Part shown: in pieces, positions 24,070 through 30,640 of the stretch | Layout of the letters: every line of letters starts with the position of its first letter | How positions within the stretch are numbered: the stretch's first letter is position 1 | NCBI GenBank assembly: GCA_030669205.1 | Contig: DAOVEB010000006.1 | Span: 1 to 32,972, forward strand | Length of the DNA stretch: 32,972 bases | From: Candidatus Parvarchaeota archaeon | GTDB taxonomy: Archaea > Nanobdellota > Nanobdellia > JAFCGN01 > DAOVEB01 | Direction: 5' to 3' | The notes under the pieces: model-generated | What the model was told of the DNA's origin: nothing | Seen by the model: only the letters and a program-made list of their open reading frames with translations | Database searches by the model: none | Position numbers and translations under genes: made by a program

Positions 24070-24399
24070 AAGCGGAAGGTCGCCAACGACCTTGTCGACC
24101 TTGTACTCTCTGTCCGGACCGATGGACAGACATGTTATGGTGTTTGGCTTCAACTCGGTTTTACCAGCGTCCCTGATGAACTCGTATCTGACCCTGTTTC
24201 TCTTGGCCCTGTCTGCTATCGTCTTGAGGTGCTCCAAGTCACGTGCCTTGAGAACTATCTTTTTTTGGCCACCCCGTTTCCACACCTCAAACATCGCCTT
24301 GCTGACCTTCATAGAATTCAGTGCAGCGTGCGCTGCCTGGGCTGCCAGTTTACCCGTGGACATGCCAAGGTCTTCTCTGACAACAATCGCCTGTTTCAT
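24064..24399 (-). CDS. pth2: Peptidyl-tRNA hydrolase, Pth2 type
   Basis: 111 residues. MKQAIVVREDLGMSTGKLAA followed by QAAHAAL is the Pth2 signature, and NTITCLSIGPDREYKVDKVVGDLPLL the usual C-terminus. Releases tRNA from stalled peptidyl-tRNA. ATG 24399 fits family starts; the longer open frame upstream covers the divergent zinc-ribbon gene in antisense and is rejected. Shares a TATA-like box with that gene. Confidence 0.94.
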   Translation of the reverse strand: MKQAIVVREDLGMSTGKLAAQAAHAALNSMKVSKAMFEVWKRGGQKKIVLKARDLEHLKTIADRAKRNRVRYEFIRDAGKTELKPNTITCLSIGPDREYKVDKVVGDLPLL

Positions 24400-24419
24400 A
24401 CAGATATAGCCATCGAAAG

Positions 24420-24428
24420 ATATTAAAA
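24420..24428. promoter_or_regulatory. Shared TATA-like box for pth2 and the zinc ribbon-aEF1B operon
   Basis: ATATTAAAA. Its TTAA core is centred 25.5 nt from ATG 24399 (minus) and 26.5 nt from ATG 24451 (plus). Confidence 0.58.
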
Positions 24429-24450
24429 CGGTTGTGTTTTGGGTTGCACC

Positions 24451-24615
24451 ATGAAAAAGGAGTGCATCTCTTGTAAGGTTGACATATCCGCAGTTAACAA
24501 CTCTGTGATATTTGACTGCCCTTCGTGCGGCAAGGTTGAAATAGTCCGCTGTGGCAAGTGCAGAGGTCTTTCTACTGACTACAGATGCCCTAACTGCGAT
24601 TTTGTAGGTCCTTAA
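24451..24615 (+). CDS. Small zinc-ribbon protein (HVO_2753-like)
   Basis: 54 residues with four CxxC knuckles: C5/C8, C23/C26, C34/C37 and C46/C49, enough for two zinc ions. This is the DUF1610/HVO_2753-type archaeal zinc ribbon, commonly encoded next to aEF1B, as here (one base between TAA and the next ATG). Exact role unknown; the genomic link points to translation. Leaderless start 26.5 nt from the shared box. Confidence 0.85.
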   Translation: MKKECISCKVDISAVNNSVIFDCPSCGKVEIVRCGKCRGLSTDYRCPNCDFVGP

Positions 24616-24616
24616 A

Positions 24617-24871
24617 ATGGGGGAGGTAATAGTTACAATCCGGATTATGCCAGATTCTCCGGACACAGATATGAACAAACTCCTGTCAAAGGTTGACAAG
24701 AACTGCCGGGTGGAGAAGCATGAAATCCGTCCCGTGGCATTTGGCCTCAAAGCACTGCTCATCTACATAATAGTTCCAGACTCTGCAGGAACAGATGACC
24801 TTGAGATGAAGTTGCGCACAATACCTCACGTACAATCTGTTGAGGTAGTGGACGTGCGCAAAGCGCTCTAA
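24617..24871 (+). CDS. ef1b: Translation elongation factor aEF1B
   Basis: 84 residues, MGEVIVTIRIMPDSPDTDMN and VEKHEIRPVAFGLKALLIYI. This is the guanine-exchange domain that recharges aEF1A with GTP. The C-terminal VQSVEVVDVRKAL is typical. Normal archaeal length. Co-transcribed with the zinc ribbon. Confidence 0.95.
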   Translation: MGEVIVTIRIMPDSPDTDMNKLLSKVDKNCRVEKHEIRPVAFGLKALLIYIIVPDSAGTDDLEMKLRTIPHVQSVEVVDVRKAL

Positions 24872-24874
24872 AAC

Positions 24875-24883
24875 TTTAAATTT
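24875..24883 (+). promoter_or_regulatory. TATA-like box for the AMP-pathway operon
   Basis: TTTAAATTT is centred 26 nt before ATG 24905, favouring that start over ATG 24884. Confidence 0.45.
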
Positions 24884-24904
24884 ATGCGCAGACTAACAGA
24901 TTTC

Positions 24905-25780
24905 ATGCCCATAGTTTCTGATATCAAGTCCTTGAGAGTTCAGGGTGCCACAAATGTTGCTCTCGCGTCCATCAAAGCCCTGCGCCTTGCGGCAAAGAGA
25001 AGCAGTGACAGGTTGCTGATGCAAAATCTGAACAAAACAGCAAGGCTGCTGGTTTCAACAAGACCGACAGAACCTATGATGCGCAACGCCCTCAGATACA
25101 TCCTGCACTTTGTCGAAAGGGCCGAGGACAAGAGGAAAGTCCTAGATGCTGCATCCGAGACCTTCACCTCACTAGCAAAGAAGAGCAAGGAGCAGATTGG
25201 CCACATCGGTGCGAGGAGACTCAAACACTTTTCCACAGTTCTCACACACTGCCACTCATCGACTGTGATGAGAGTCCTAAAGGAGGCGAAACCAGACGTC
25301 ATCTGTACTGAATCAAGGCCCAGATACCAGGGCAGGCTGAGCGCACTCGAACTGGCTGAGAACAAAATCAAGGTCAGGCTGATAGTTGATTCAGCTGTGA
25401 ACAACTACATCCGTGATGTTGACTGTGTGGTTGTTGGATCGGATGTCATAACCTCTGAAGGAAACATGATAAATAAAATAGGGACCAGCCAGGTTGCCCT
25501 CTGCGCAGAGGAGAGCGGCATACCTCTATATGTGGCATCCTCGCTTCTTAAGTTTGACCCAGAGACCACCTTTGGTACCTTTGACGAGATAGAGCACAGG
25601 AGCCCAAACGAGGTCTGGAAGAAGAAGCACAAGAACATTGAGATTCTGAATCCGGCTTTTGATGTGACTCCCCACAAGAGGATAGAAAGCTACATCACTG
25701 AGTTTGGTGTCTACGCCCCGGCTTCGCTCTATGAGATTGTCGAGGAGCACTATCCTTGGATCTTTGGTGGCTCCAAATGA
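24905..25780 (+). CDS. Ribose-1,5-bisphosphate isomerase
   Basis: 291 residues of the eIF2B-alpha/MtnA-like fold. HCHSSTV carries the candidate catalytic Cys (C116) and VVVGSDVITSEGNMINKIGT the catalytic Asp (D180), with CTESRPRYQG as the ligand loop. Those two residues distinguish the isomerase from the translation factor. Converts ribose-1,5-bisphosphate to ribulose-1,5-bisphosphate in the archaeal AMP pathway. Overlaps the AMP phosphorylase gene by ATGA, which makes the assignment firm. ATG 24884 would add seven residues. Confidence 0.9.
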   Translation: MPIVSDIKSLRVQGATNVALASIKALRLAAKRSSDRLLMQNLNKTARLLVSTRPTEPMMRNALRYILHFVERAEDKRKVLDAASETFTSLAKKSKEQIGHIGARRLKHFSTVLTHCHSSTVMRVLKEAKPDVICTESRPRYQGRLSALELAENKIKVRLIVDSAVNNYIRDVDCVVVGSDVITSEGNMINKIGTSQVALCAEESGIPLYVASSLLKFDPETTFGTFDEIEHRSPNEVWKKKHKNIEILNPAFDVTPHKRIESYITEFGVYAPASLYEIVEEHYPWIFGGSK

Positions 25781-27258
25781 AGTTCAGCGTCAAGCGCATA
25801 GATATGGAGTCGGATGGCTCCTATATAGTTGTTCTCAACGAGACACGTGCCATATCTGAGGGGATACATGGTGCTGACCGGGTGATGGTTGTCAAGGGCA
25901 ACAAGTCACTTGTTGCAATCACCAACCTTTCAGACATAACCATAAAGAGCCATCAGATAGGTGTCTTTGAGGAAGTCTGGAAGAAACTGGAACTTGACGA
26001 TGATGAGACCGTTGACGTCTTTCCCATACCAAGTCCACTGTCAATTGAATACATAAAGAAAAAAATTGATGGTGGAAAGCTCAGCGAACACGACATGTTT
26101 TCCATTATCGAGGACGTTGTCAAGAACAAACTCAGCCGAATAGAGCTCTCCGCATTTGTCACAGGCTGTTACATCCGTGGGCTAACAAGAAAGGAGATTT
26201 TTTACCTGACCAAGGCAGTTGTTGACACTGGGGACACACTCCAACTCAACAGGAAAATAATTGTTGACAAGCACTGCCTTGGAGGAATCCCTGGCAACAG
26301 GACAACTATGGTTGTTGTTCCGATAGTAGCTGCCCAAGGTCTCACCATTCCGAAGACCTCTTCCCGTTCAATAACATCACCGGCAGGCACAGCAGATACA
26401 ATGGAGGTGCTTGCGAACGTGAACCTTCCCATCACCGAACTGCATTCCATTGTCGAGAAGACCAATGGGTGCATAGCATTCGGCGGCTCAGTCAACTTGG
26501 CCGCTGCCGATGACAAACTCATAAAGATAAGGCATCCCCTCCATCTGGACCCAGAAGGCCTGATGCTCTCATCGATTTTGGCCAAGAAGGTCGCTGTTGG
26601 CTCAACACACGTGCTCATAGACATACCTATTGGTCCTGAAGCCAAGACAAAGGATACCCGTTCAGCCAAGAGGCTTGGAAAATCTTTCAAGAGGTTGGCC
26701 AGACATTTCTCTATGAAGGTCAATGTTACATTTACCGATGGTTCCCAGCCCATTGGCAATGGTATGGGTCCTGTGCTTGAAGCGCGTGATGTCTTGAAGG
26801 TGCTCAAGCAGACACATGACAGACCAATTGACCTCGAGAGCAAGTCACTTTTCATCGCGTCTGAGATGATGAAGATGACTGGTATCAGGAAGTCCATGGA
26901 AAAAGCGAGTGAAATCCTGCGGTCTGGCGAGGCGTATGATAAGATGAAGGAGATAATTGAGGCGCAGGGCGGCAGACCTGACGTCAAAATCTCTGATTTG
27001 AAACCTGCAAAGCACTCAAAGGAATTCTGCGCCGATAGGTCTGGAAAGGTCATCCACGTGAGCAACCATGCAACAGCCAGACTGGGCCTGGCCTGCGGCG
27101 CACCAATGGACAAGGACACGGGCCTTTTCTTGCACCACCATGTTGGTGAGCACGTTGAAAGCGGCGAAAGATTGTTCACCATTTACACTAGGACCAAGTC
27201 CAAGCTCGACTATGTCTATAGCCTTGCAAAACAATTCAGACCCTTACGCATCGTTTAA
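25777..27258 (+). CDS. deoA: AMP phosphorylase
   Basis: 493 residues, the archaeal thymidine-phosphorylase-like family. KHCLGGIPGNRT (165-176) and KTSSRSITSPAGTADTMEV (193-211) are the phosphate/ribose site, and the N-terminal domain of about 80 residues is the archaeal extra domain. Converts AMP and phosphate to adenine and ribose-1,5-bisphosphate, the substrate of the gene just upstream. GGTGG lies before the ATG. A form III RuBisCO, the third enzyme of the pathway, is not in this window. Confidence 0.94.
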   Translation: MKFSVKRIDMESDGSYIVVLNETRAISEGIHGADRVMVVKGNKSLVAITNLSDITIKSHQIGVFEEVWKKLELDDDETVDVFPIPSPLSIEYIKKKIDGGKLSEHDMFSIIEDVVKNKLSRIELSAFVTGCYIRGLTRKEIFYLTKAVVDTGDTLQLNRKIIVDKHCLGGIPGNRTTMVVVPIVAAQGLTIPKTSSRSITSPAGTADTMEVLANVNLPITELHSIVEKTNGCIAFGGSVNLAAADDKLIKIRHPLHLDPEGLMLSSILAKKVAVGSTHVLIDIPIGPEAKTKDTRSAKRLGKSFKRLARHFSMKVNVTFTDGSQPIGNGMGPVLEARDVLKVLKQTHDRPIDLESKSLFIASEMMKMTGIRKSMEKASEILRSGEAYDKMKEIIEAQGGRPDVKISDLKPAKHSKEFCADRSGKVIHVSNHATARLGLACGAPMDKDTGLFLHHHVGEHVESGERLFTIYTRTKSKLDYVYSLAKQFRPLRIV

Positions 27259-27326
27259 ATTATAAGAATCAAGCTTACAGCAGCTAAGAAAAAGCCACCC
27301 ATTATCACGAAAAACTGCTTTGTCAT
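27255..27326 (-). CDS. Possible 23-residue membrane microprotein
   Basis: ATG 27326 to TAA 27255-27257 encodes MTKQFFVIMGGFFLAAVSLI plus LII, a positively charged start followed by one membrane-spanning helix. An AT-rich TATA-like stretch (27351-27360) is about 29 nt upstream. Its stop overlaps the AMP phosphorylase stop. No homologue is recognised and such short frames occur by chance, but the clean helix and promoter make it worth listing. Confidence 0.33.
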   Translation of the reverse strand: MTKQFFVIMGGFFLAAVSLILII

Positions 27327-27499
27327 CGTCTGACTTACGACCAACAAACTCTTTAAAAAACTATCGAAAATCGGATTTTTCTATTTTACAGTATTTTATA
27401 ACCATGTCTCTTTCAACAAACTTAGAATATCTGCTACACAATCGTCGCCAGAACACAAGCCTATATTAACATTACAGAAGAAGCTAGATGTTCCTGTAT
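27327..27499. other. AT-rich intergenic region with no recognised gene
   Basis: Between AMP phosphorylase and the YfaP-like gene lie about 265 bp without a known gene. They hold the possible microprotein and its promoter (27255-27360), a T-rich stretch 27375-27388 that may end plus-strand transcription, and the terminator of the minus-strand lipoprotein gene. A 22-codon plus-strand frame at 27404 looks accidental. Confidence 0.5.
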
Positions 27500-27514
27500 A
27501 ATAAAAAAAAGGAA
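27500..27514 (-). terminator. Poly-T terminator of the lipoprotein gene
   Basis: On the minus strand, CCTTTTTTTTTATTAT follows the stop at 27525 by about 12 nt. Long U tracts alone terminate archaeal transcription. Confidence 0.5.
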
Positions 27515-27524
27515 GAATAAAGGT

Positions 27525-28274
27525 CTATGAGGTCACTGAGAAAGTTGCAACGGTCCAGTCATAGGTGTCGTCATCCGCATTTGCCATCCCGCTGGTAAAC
27601 GTGTGTGGTCCATAGGTCATAGGAGTTCCTTCATTTACCGTTAAAACTACTGTCGCATGTGTGTCATTATAATTTTCCCCGTTACTGAAATATCTGACCT
27701 TTACAGTGTAAGTCCCTGGTACTCCCTCCATTAGAACGAATGTTTCCGGTCCATATCCATCAGTGTCATCTATGTCAAGTTCTCCGTTTGGTATTCCTGT
27801 CAAATCACTGTACCAAGCATGATTTCCGTCTGGGTCCAAGATGTGAAGGTCAACATCTGTGTAGTCTGTATCCCAACTAAGAACCACCCTTACCGCTGTC
27901 AATTCAATGTCTGCGTTGAAGGAGTAGCTTGCTGAGGTCCAGACGAGGTTGTCGTTCGAGTTGTAGACGTAGAAAATTAAGGTGTTAGTCCCAGGTGACA
28001 TCAAGACCTCTTGGTCAAAGTTTCCGTCAGTATCCATTTCGAGGTAGTAGCTCACTCCATTTAAACTGTATTTAATGTAGTATTCGCTGATGTTGGCAAT
28101 ATTTCCTCTTATCCTCTGAACCCTCACATCAACTGTGCCCCCGTTTGCTGTATATGATGAACTTCCAACTTTGGATAATCCATTGAACTCTACTATGGGA
28201 TAGTTTCCCTCTTGTGGTGCTGTGCATCCCATCAAGAAAAATGCGAGAATTAATGCCAGTATAAATTTTTTCAT
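27525..28274 (-). CDS. Lipoprotein with YfaP/DUF2135-like beta domain
   Basis: 249 residues. Signal peptide MKKFILALILAFFLMGC with lipobox LMGC (C17). A beta-rich domain (25-120) contains YNSNDNLVWTSASY. The second domain has VVLSWDTDYTDVDLHILDPDGNHAWYSD and GYGPETFVLMEGVPGTYTVKVRYFSN, the pattern of YfaP/DUF2135 proteins (WD...DLDLHV..P.G; GPE...G.Y.V.V.Y). Expected on the outer face of the membrane; function unknown. Leaderless with a TATA-like box 26 nt upstream. The archaeal lipobox is inferred from sequence only. Confidence 0.72.
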   Translation of the reverse strand: MKKFILALILAFFLMGCTAPQEGNYPIVEFNGLSKVGSSSYTANGGTVDVRVQRIRGNIANISEYYIKYSLNGVSYYLEMDTDGNFDQEVLMSPGTNTLIFYVYNSNDNLVWTSASYSFNADIELTAVRVVLSWDTDYTDVDLHILDPDGNHAWYSDLTGIPNGELDIDDTDGYGPETFVLMEGVPGTYTVKVRYFSNGENYNDTHATVVLTVNEGTPMTYGPHTFTSGMANADDDTYDWTVATFSVTS

Positions 28275-28294
28275 GTATGTAGAGACGGTGCCGC

Positions 28295-28305
28295 TATTTA
28301 TTAAC
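28295..28305 (-). promoter_or_regulatory. TATA-like box for the lipoprotein gene
   Basis: Minus strand GTTAATAAATA, centred 26 nt before ATG 28274. Confidence 0.5.
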
Positions 28306-28310
28306 TTTTT

Positions 28311-28772
28311 TTACACGGGGATTACCGGACTTTCCTTTATCTTTCTGAAAACCGATATGCTCTTGGTCTTCTTCACACCATCTACCTTCCTCAATCTGTC
28401 TATCACAAATTCACCAACATCCTCTATACTCCTTGCCTTTACCTTGAGTATGAGGTCCCAGTCACCAGCCATTATGAAGACCTCAGTCACCTCTGGAAAT
28501 GCAGCGATTCTCTTCGCAACGTCAACCTGTGAGAACTCACAATCTGGGTACTCAACAGAGACCATTACAAATGTGGTTGTCGGCAGGCCGAGCTTCCCTT
28601 GGTCCAGTATTGCCCTGTAATCCTTAATTATTCCTTCCTTCTTCATCCTTTTCGTCTTGTCATATGTTGTTGTTATGGGAATTCCCAACTCCTTTGCAAT
28701 TGCCTTTGTAGACTGCCGGCAGTCCTGCTGCAGCAGTCTCAACAGTTTGATATCTGTTTCGCTTAATCTCAT
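28311..28772 (-). CDS. Lrp/AsnC-family transcriptional regulator
   Basis: 153 residues. N-terminal HTH (LSETDIKLLRLLQQDCRQST, then KAIAKELGIPITTTYDKTKRM) and C-terminal RAM/AsnC effector domain (TTTFVMVSVEYPD...GDWDLILKVKARSIEDVGEFV). Such proteins sense amino acids. It is divergent from the asparagine synthetase gene, so asparagine/aspartate control is likely. TTTAAA (28797-28802) lies about 27 nt before ATG 28772, pointing to a leaderless transcript, and an inverted repeat lies between the two genes. Confidence 0.9.
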   Translation of the reverse strand: MRLSETDIKLLRLLQQDCRQSTKAIAKELGIPITTTYDKTKRMKKEGIIKDYRAILDQGKLGLPTTTFVMVSVEYPDCEFSQVDVAKRIAAFPEVTEVFIMAGDWDLILKVKARSIEDVGEFVIDRLRKVDGVKKTKSISVFRKIKESPVIPV

Positions 28773-28806
28773 ATTTTTTGTAATTTTTACGGTATTTTTA
28801 AATTTT

Positions 28807-28834
28807 TCTGTATCTAATTGGATTTTTTTACAGA
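28807..28834. promoter_or_regulatory. Candidate operator: inverted repeat TCTGTA-N16-TACAGA
   Basis: Perfect 6-bp arms at 28807-28812 and 28829-28834 in the intergenic region between the Lrp-like gene and the asparagine synthetase gene, just outside the Lrp TATA box and just upstream of the synthetase TATA box. The spacing and AT-rich spacer resemble Lrp-family binding sites, but no experiment supports it. Confidence 0.4.
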
Positions 28835-28845
28835 TTTTGATCCAT

Positions 28846-28859
28846 AAAATATATTTAAG
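28846..28859 (+). promoter_or_regulatory. TATA-like box for the asparagine synthetase gene
   Basis: AAAATATATTTAAG, predicting transcription from about 28879-28885, immediately before the non-ATG start at 28886. Confidence 0.5.
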
Positions 28860-28885
28860 CCCCTTGCTTCGTTTGTTGTAGGTGT

Positions 28886-29875
28886 TTGAAATGGAAGTTG
28901 ATTGTCGGAACAGAAGCGTTGGATTTCATTAGGTACCGCCACCTTTCTATCAGGACCGAGCGTTCGAGGGCAGTTCTCAAGGTCCAGAGCGAAATAATGT
29001 CCTCAATTAGGAGATTTTTCGGGAAACAGAAATTTACCGAAGTGAAACCAGCAATAATTGGACCGGCAACAGACCCAGACGTCCGCGGAGCAGAAGCAGC
29101 GTCAATAGATTTCTACGGCGTGAAATACTTACTGACAACCAGCATGATACTCTACAAGCAGATGCTCATCTCCTCGCTCGATAAAATTTACATTTTCTCT
29201 CCGTGTATACGCCTTGAGAAGAAGAGAACTGACAGGCACTTGGCAGAGTTCCTGCAGGTAGATGTTGAGGCGGCACACCGTTCTTGTGATGAGATCATGA
29301 AGGTGGCAGAGAGTCTCTTGGCAGTTGCGGTAAGTGATGCACTCAAACACTGTAGAGAGGAACTTCAACTGCTTGGTAGAAAACTGAAGGTACCTAAGAC
29401 TCCATTCAAAAAATTGACGTTTAAGGAAGCAATTAAGGTCGCAATGGACCTTGGCTTTGACTTCGACCATACATCAGAGCTGCCGTTTGAAGCAGAGAAG
29501 GCTGTTTCCATGCAGTTCAAGAGACCTTTTTTCATAGTGGGTTATCCTCTTGACTCCAGGGGCTTTTACTACAAAGAGAACCATGAGAAACCAGGAGAAC
29601 TCATAGACTTTGACCTTATATTCCCACAGGGTTTTGGCGAGGCTGTATCTGGGGGTGAGAGGGAGCATAAACATGCAATAGTGATGAGGAAGTTCAAAGA
29701 TAGGCGCATGGACCCAGGCAGATACAAATGGTACTTCGACATGCTTAAGATAGGAATCCCACCGTCAGCAGGCTTTGGCATAGGATTGGAAAGGTTAACC
29801 AGATACATCTGCGGTCTGGAAACCATATGGGAGGCCACGCCCTTTCCAAAGGTACCAGGAGTCCACTCACCCTAA
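28886..29875 (+). CDS. Archaeal asparagine synthetase related to AspRS/AsnRS
   Basis: 329 residues containing only the class II synthetase catalytic core, with no anticodon-binding domain. Motif 2 is FSPCIRLEKKRTDRHLAEFLQVDVE and motif 3 is GFGIGLERLTRYICG, with YLLTTSMILYKQMLISSLDK of the AsxRS pocket. Matches the Pyrococcus-type AS-AR that makes asparagine from aspartate, ammonia and ATP. Start is odd: no ATG is in frame near the N-terminus. TTG 28886 is used here, while an ATG at 28891 is out of frame and gives only 13 codons. The divergent Lrp/AsnC gene suggests amino-acid control. Confidence 0.85.
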   Translation: MKWKLIVGTEALDFIRYRHLSIRTERSRAVLKVQSEIMSSIRRFFGKQKFTEVKPAIIGPATDPDVRGAEAASIDFYGVKYLLTTSMILYKQMLISSLDKIYIFSPCIRLEKKRTDRHLAEFLQVDVEAAHRSCDEIMKVAESLLAVAVSDALKHCREELQLLGRKLKVPKTPFKKLTFKEAIKVAMDLGFDFDHTSELPFEAEKAVSMQFKRPFFIVGYPLDSRGFYYKENHEKPGELIDFDLIFPQGFGEAVSGGEREHKHAIVMRKFKDRRMDPGRYKWYFDMLKIGIPPSAGFGIGLERLTRYICGLETIWEATPFPKVPGVHSP

Positions 29876-29877
29876 GC

Positions 29878-29887
29878 TTTTTAAAAT
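29878..29887 (+). promoter_or_regulatory. TATA-like box for the tRNA gene
   Basis: CTTTTTAAAA follows the synthetase stop and is about 28 nt before the tRNA 5' end at 29911. Confidence 0.5.
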
Positions 29888-29910
29888 GTCTTTATCATTA
29901 TTCCAATTGA

Positions 29911-30101
29911 GGGGCTGTAGTTTAGGAGCCTTTTGCTCCCGCTGGTTGTAAAACCCTCAGGGAAACTGGCTGAACAATCCGGCAGAATATCGGGCTCCAG
30001 AGACATTTGGAGCGATGAGCGAAAGCGATGACATGAAATCGGGTTTGAAGCTCGTGCTTGAGAGAAACCCGCAGACCCCGGTTCAAATCCGGGCAGCCCC
30101 A
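29911..30101 (+). tRNA. tRNA-Trp(CCA) with an anticodon-loop intron and a D-loop insertion
   Basis: Acceptor GGGGCTG (29911-29917) pairs with CAGCCCC (30094-30100); A73 is 30101. T-arm CCCGG-TTCAAAT-CCGGG spans 30077-30093. D-stem GTTT (29920-29923) pairs with GAAT (29983-29986 area, two wobbles). Anticodon arm TCGGG-CTCCAG ends at 30000 with anticodon CCA at 29997-29999. A66-nt intron 30001-30066 sits at the canonical 37/38 site, and exon 3 resumes at 30067. A second insertion of about 53 nt (29926-29978) must be removed from the D-loop. The mature tRNA would be 72 nt with one mismatch (27-43). An alternative Phe(GAA) reading is discussed under rejected items. Confidence 0.75.
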
Positions 30102-30224
30102 TCATTTCTTCTCTTCTATCTCCCTGCGCAGGACCTTGAGCTCGGCCTCTACTGAGTTCAAACTCAGAGCCAGCGCCTCGACCTTTTTCTCCAGTTCCCT
30201 GAGTTCCCCTTTGGTCGCTAACAT
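30102..30224 (-). CDS. 40-residue coiled-coil protein
   Basis: MLATKGELRELEKKVEALAL, then SLNSVEAELKVLRREIEEKK: a clean heptad-type amphipathic helix. The ATG overlaps the end of the pilin-like gene by 7 nt and has GAGG about 9 nt upstream. Its TGA abuts the 3' end of the tRNA on the other strand. Last gene of the coiled-coil/pilin-like operon; function unknown. Confidence 0.55.
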   Translation of the reverse strand: MLATKGELRELEKKVEALALSLNSVEAELKVLRREIEEKK

Positions 30225-30640
30225 GAAACTTCCTCGCCCTGTTGCCACATACCTAGGACTATCTCCTTCTCTCCGCAGAGTGTTGTGAGGTTCATCCGCA
30301 CAACGTTGATTCTCTCCAAGCAGACCTCCTCAACTTCGTTGTACGCCCTTATATCGTTTGCTGCAAGGATGTAAGAATAGCCGGGCCTGTTCATTTGAGC
30401 GAGTGAATCGTTGAGTTCCTGAGTTAATATGTTATGGAGCGATTGGGTTGGCTCACAGAGATACTTCACTAGTATGGAAGCACTGCGATTTACAGAGTTC
30501 AGCACCATCCTCTCCGAGTAGAGCCTCTCGTGGAACGCCGTGTCAGCTGACGGTAACTTCAGATAAAGCGAGGTTATCAGCACAGAGGAGCCCAAGACTA
30601 GCAACAGCACGTCGAACATCACCAGCTGCGATCTAGCCAC
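30218..30640 (-). CDS. Pilin-like membrane protein
   Basis: 140 residues. The N-terminus VARSQLVMFDVLLLVLGSSV followed by LITSLYLK looks like an archaeal class III signal/pilin helix (short basic start, then SQLxxFD and a long hydrophobic helix). The external domain has cysteines at about 78, 119, 134 and 140. GTG 30640 is used: it overlaps the upstream stop and has GGTGGTG before it. The 23 codons further upstream duplicate the previous gene in another frame. Possibly a minor pilin; not a recognised family. Confidence 0.6.
   Translation of the reverse strand: MARSQLVMFDVLLLVLGSSVLITSLYLKLPSADTAFHERLYSERMVLNSVNRSASILVKYLCEPTQSLHNILTQELNDSLAQMNRPGYSYILAANDIRAYNEVEEVCLERINVVRMNLTTLCGEKEIVLGMWQQGEEVSC

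Noticed and set aside
24400-24762. Upstream extension of Pth2 on the minus strand
   Set aside because: Antisense of the zinc-ribbon and aEF1B genes; Pth2 starts at MKQAIVV.
26202-27182. 326-residue minus-strand frame
   Set aside because: Antisense shadow of AMP phosphorylase with no recognisable motif.
27404-27472. 22-codon plus-strand frame starting MSLSTNLEY
   Set aside because: Its ATG is only a few bases after the A/T box, it is hydrophilic with no feature, and no Shine-Dalgarno is present.
29940-30060. Small RNase P or H/ACA RNA
   Set aside because: No conserved RNase P regions or ACA box; the flanking acceptor and T-arm show the segment lies within a tRNA gene.
29911-30101. tRNA-Phe(GAA) reading using stem CGGGT (30040-30044) with ACCCG (30067-30071)
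   Set aside because: The stem is perfect and G37 would fit Phe, but it needs three insertions including one between positions 26 and 27, and no bulge-helix-bulge pairing is seen at its 37/38 site. The Trp reading needs only two insertions and gives a standard D-arm.
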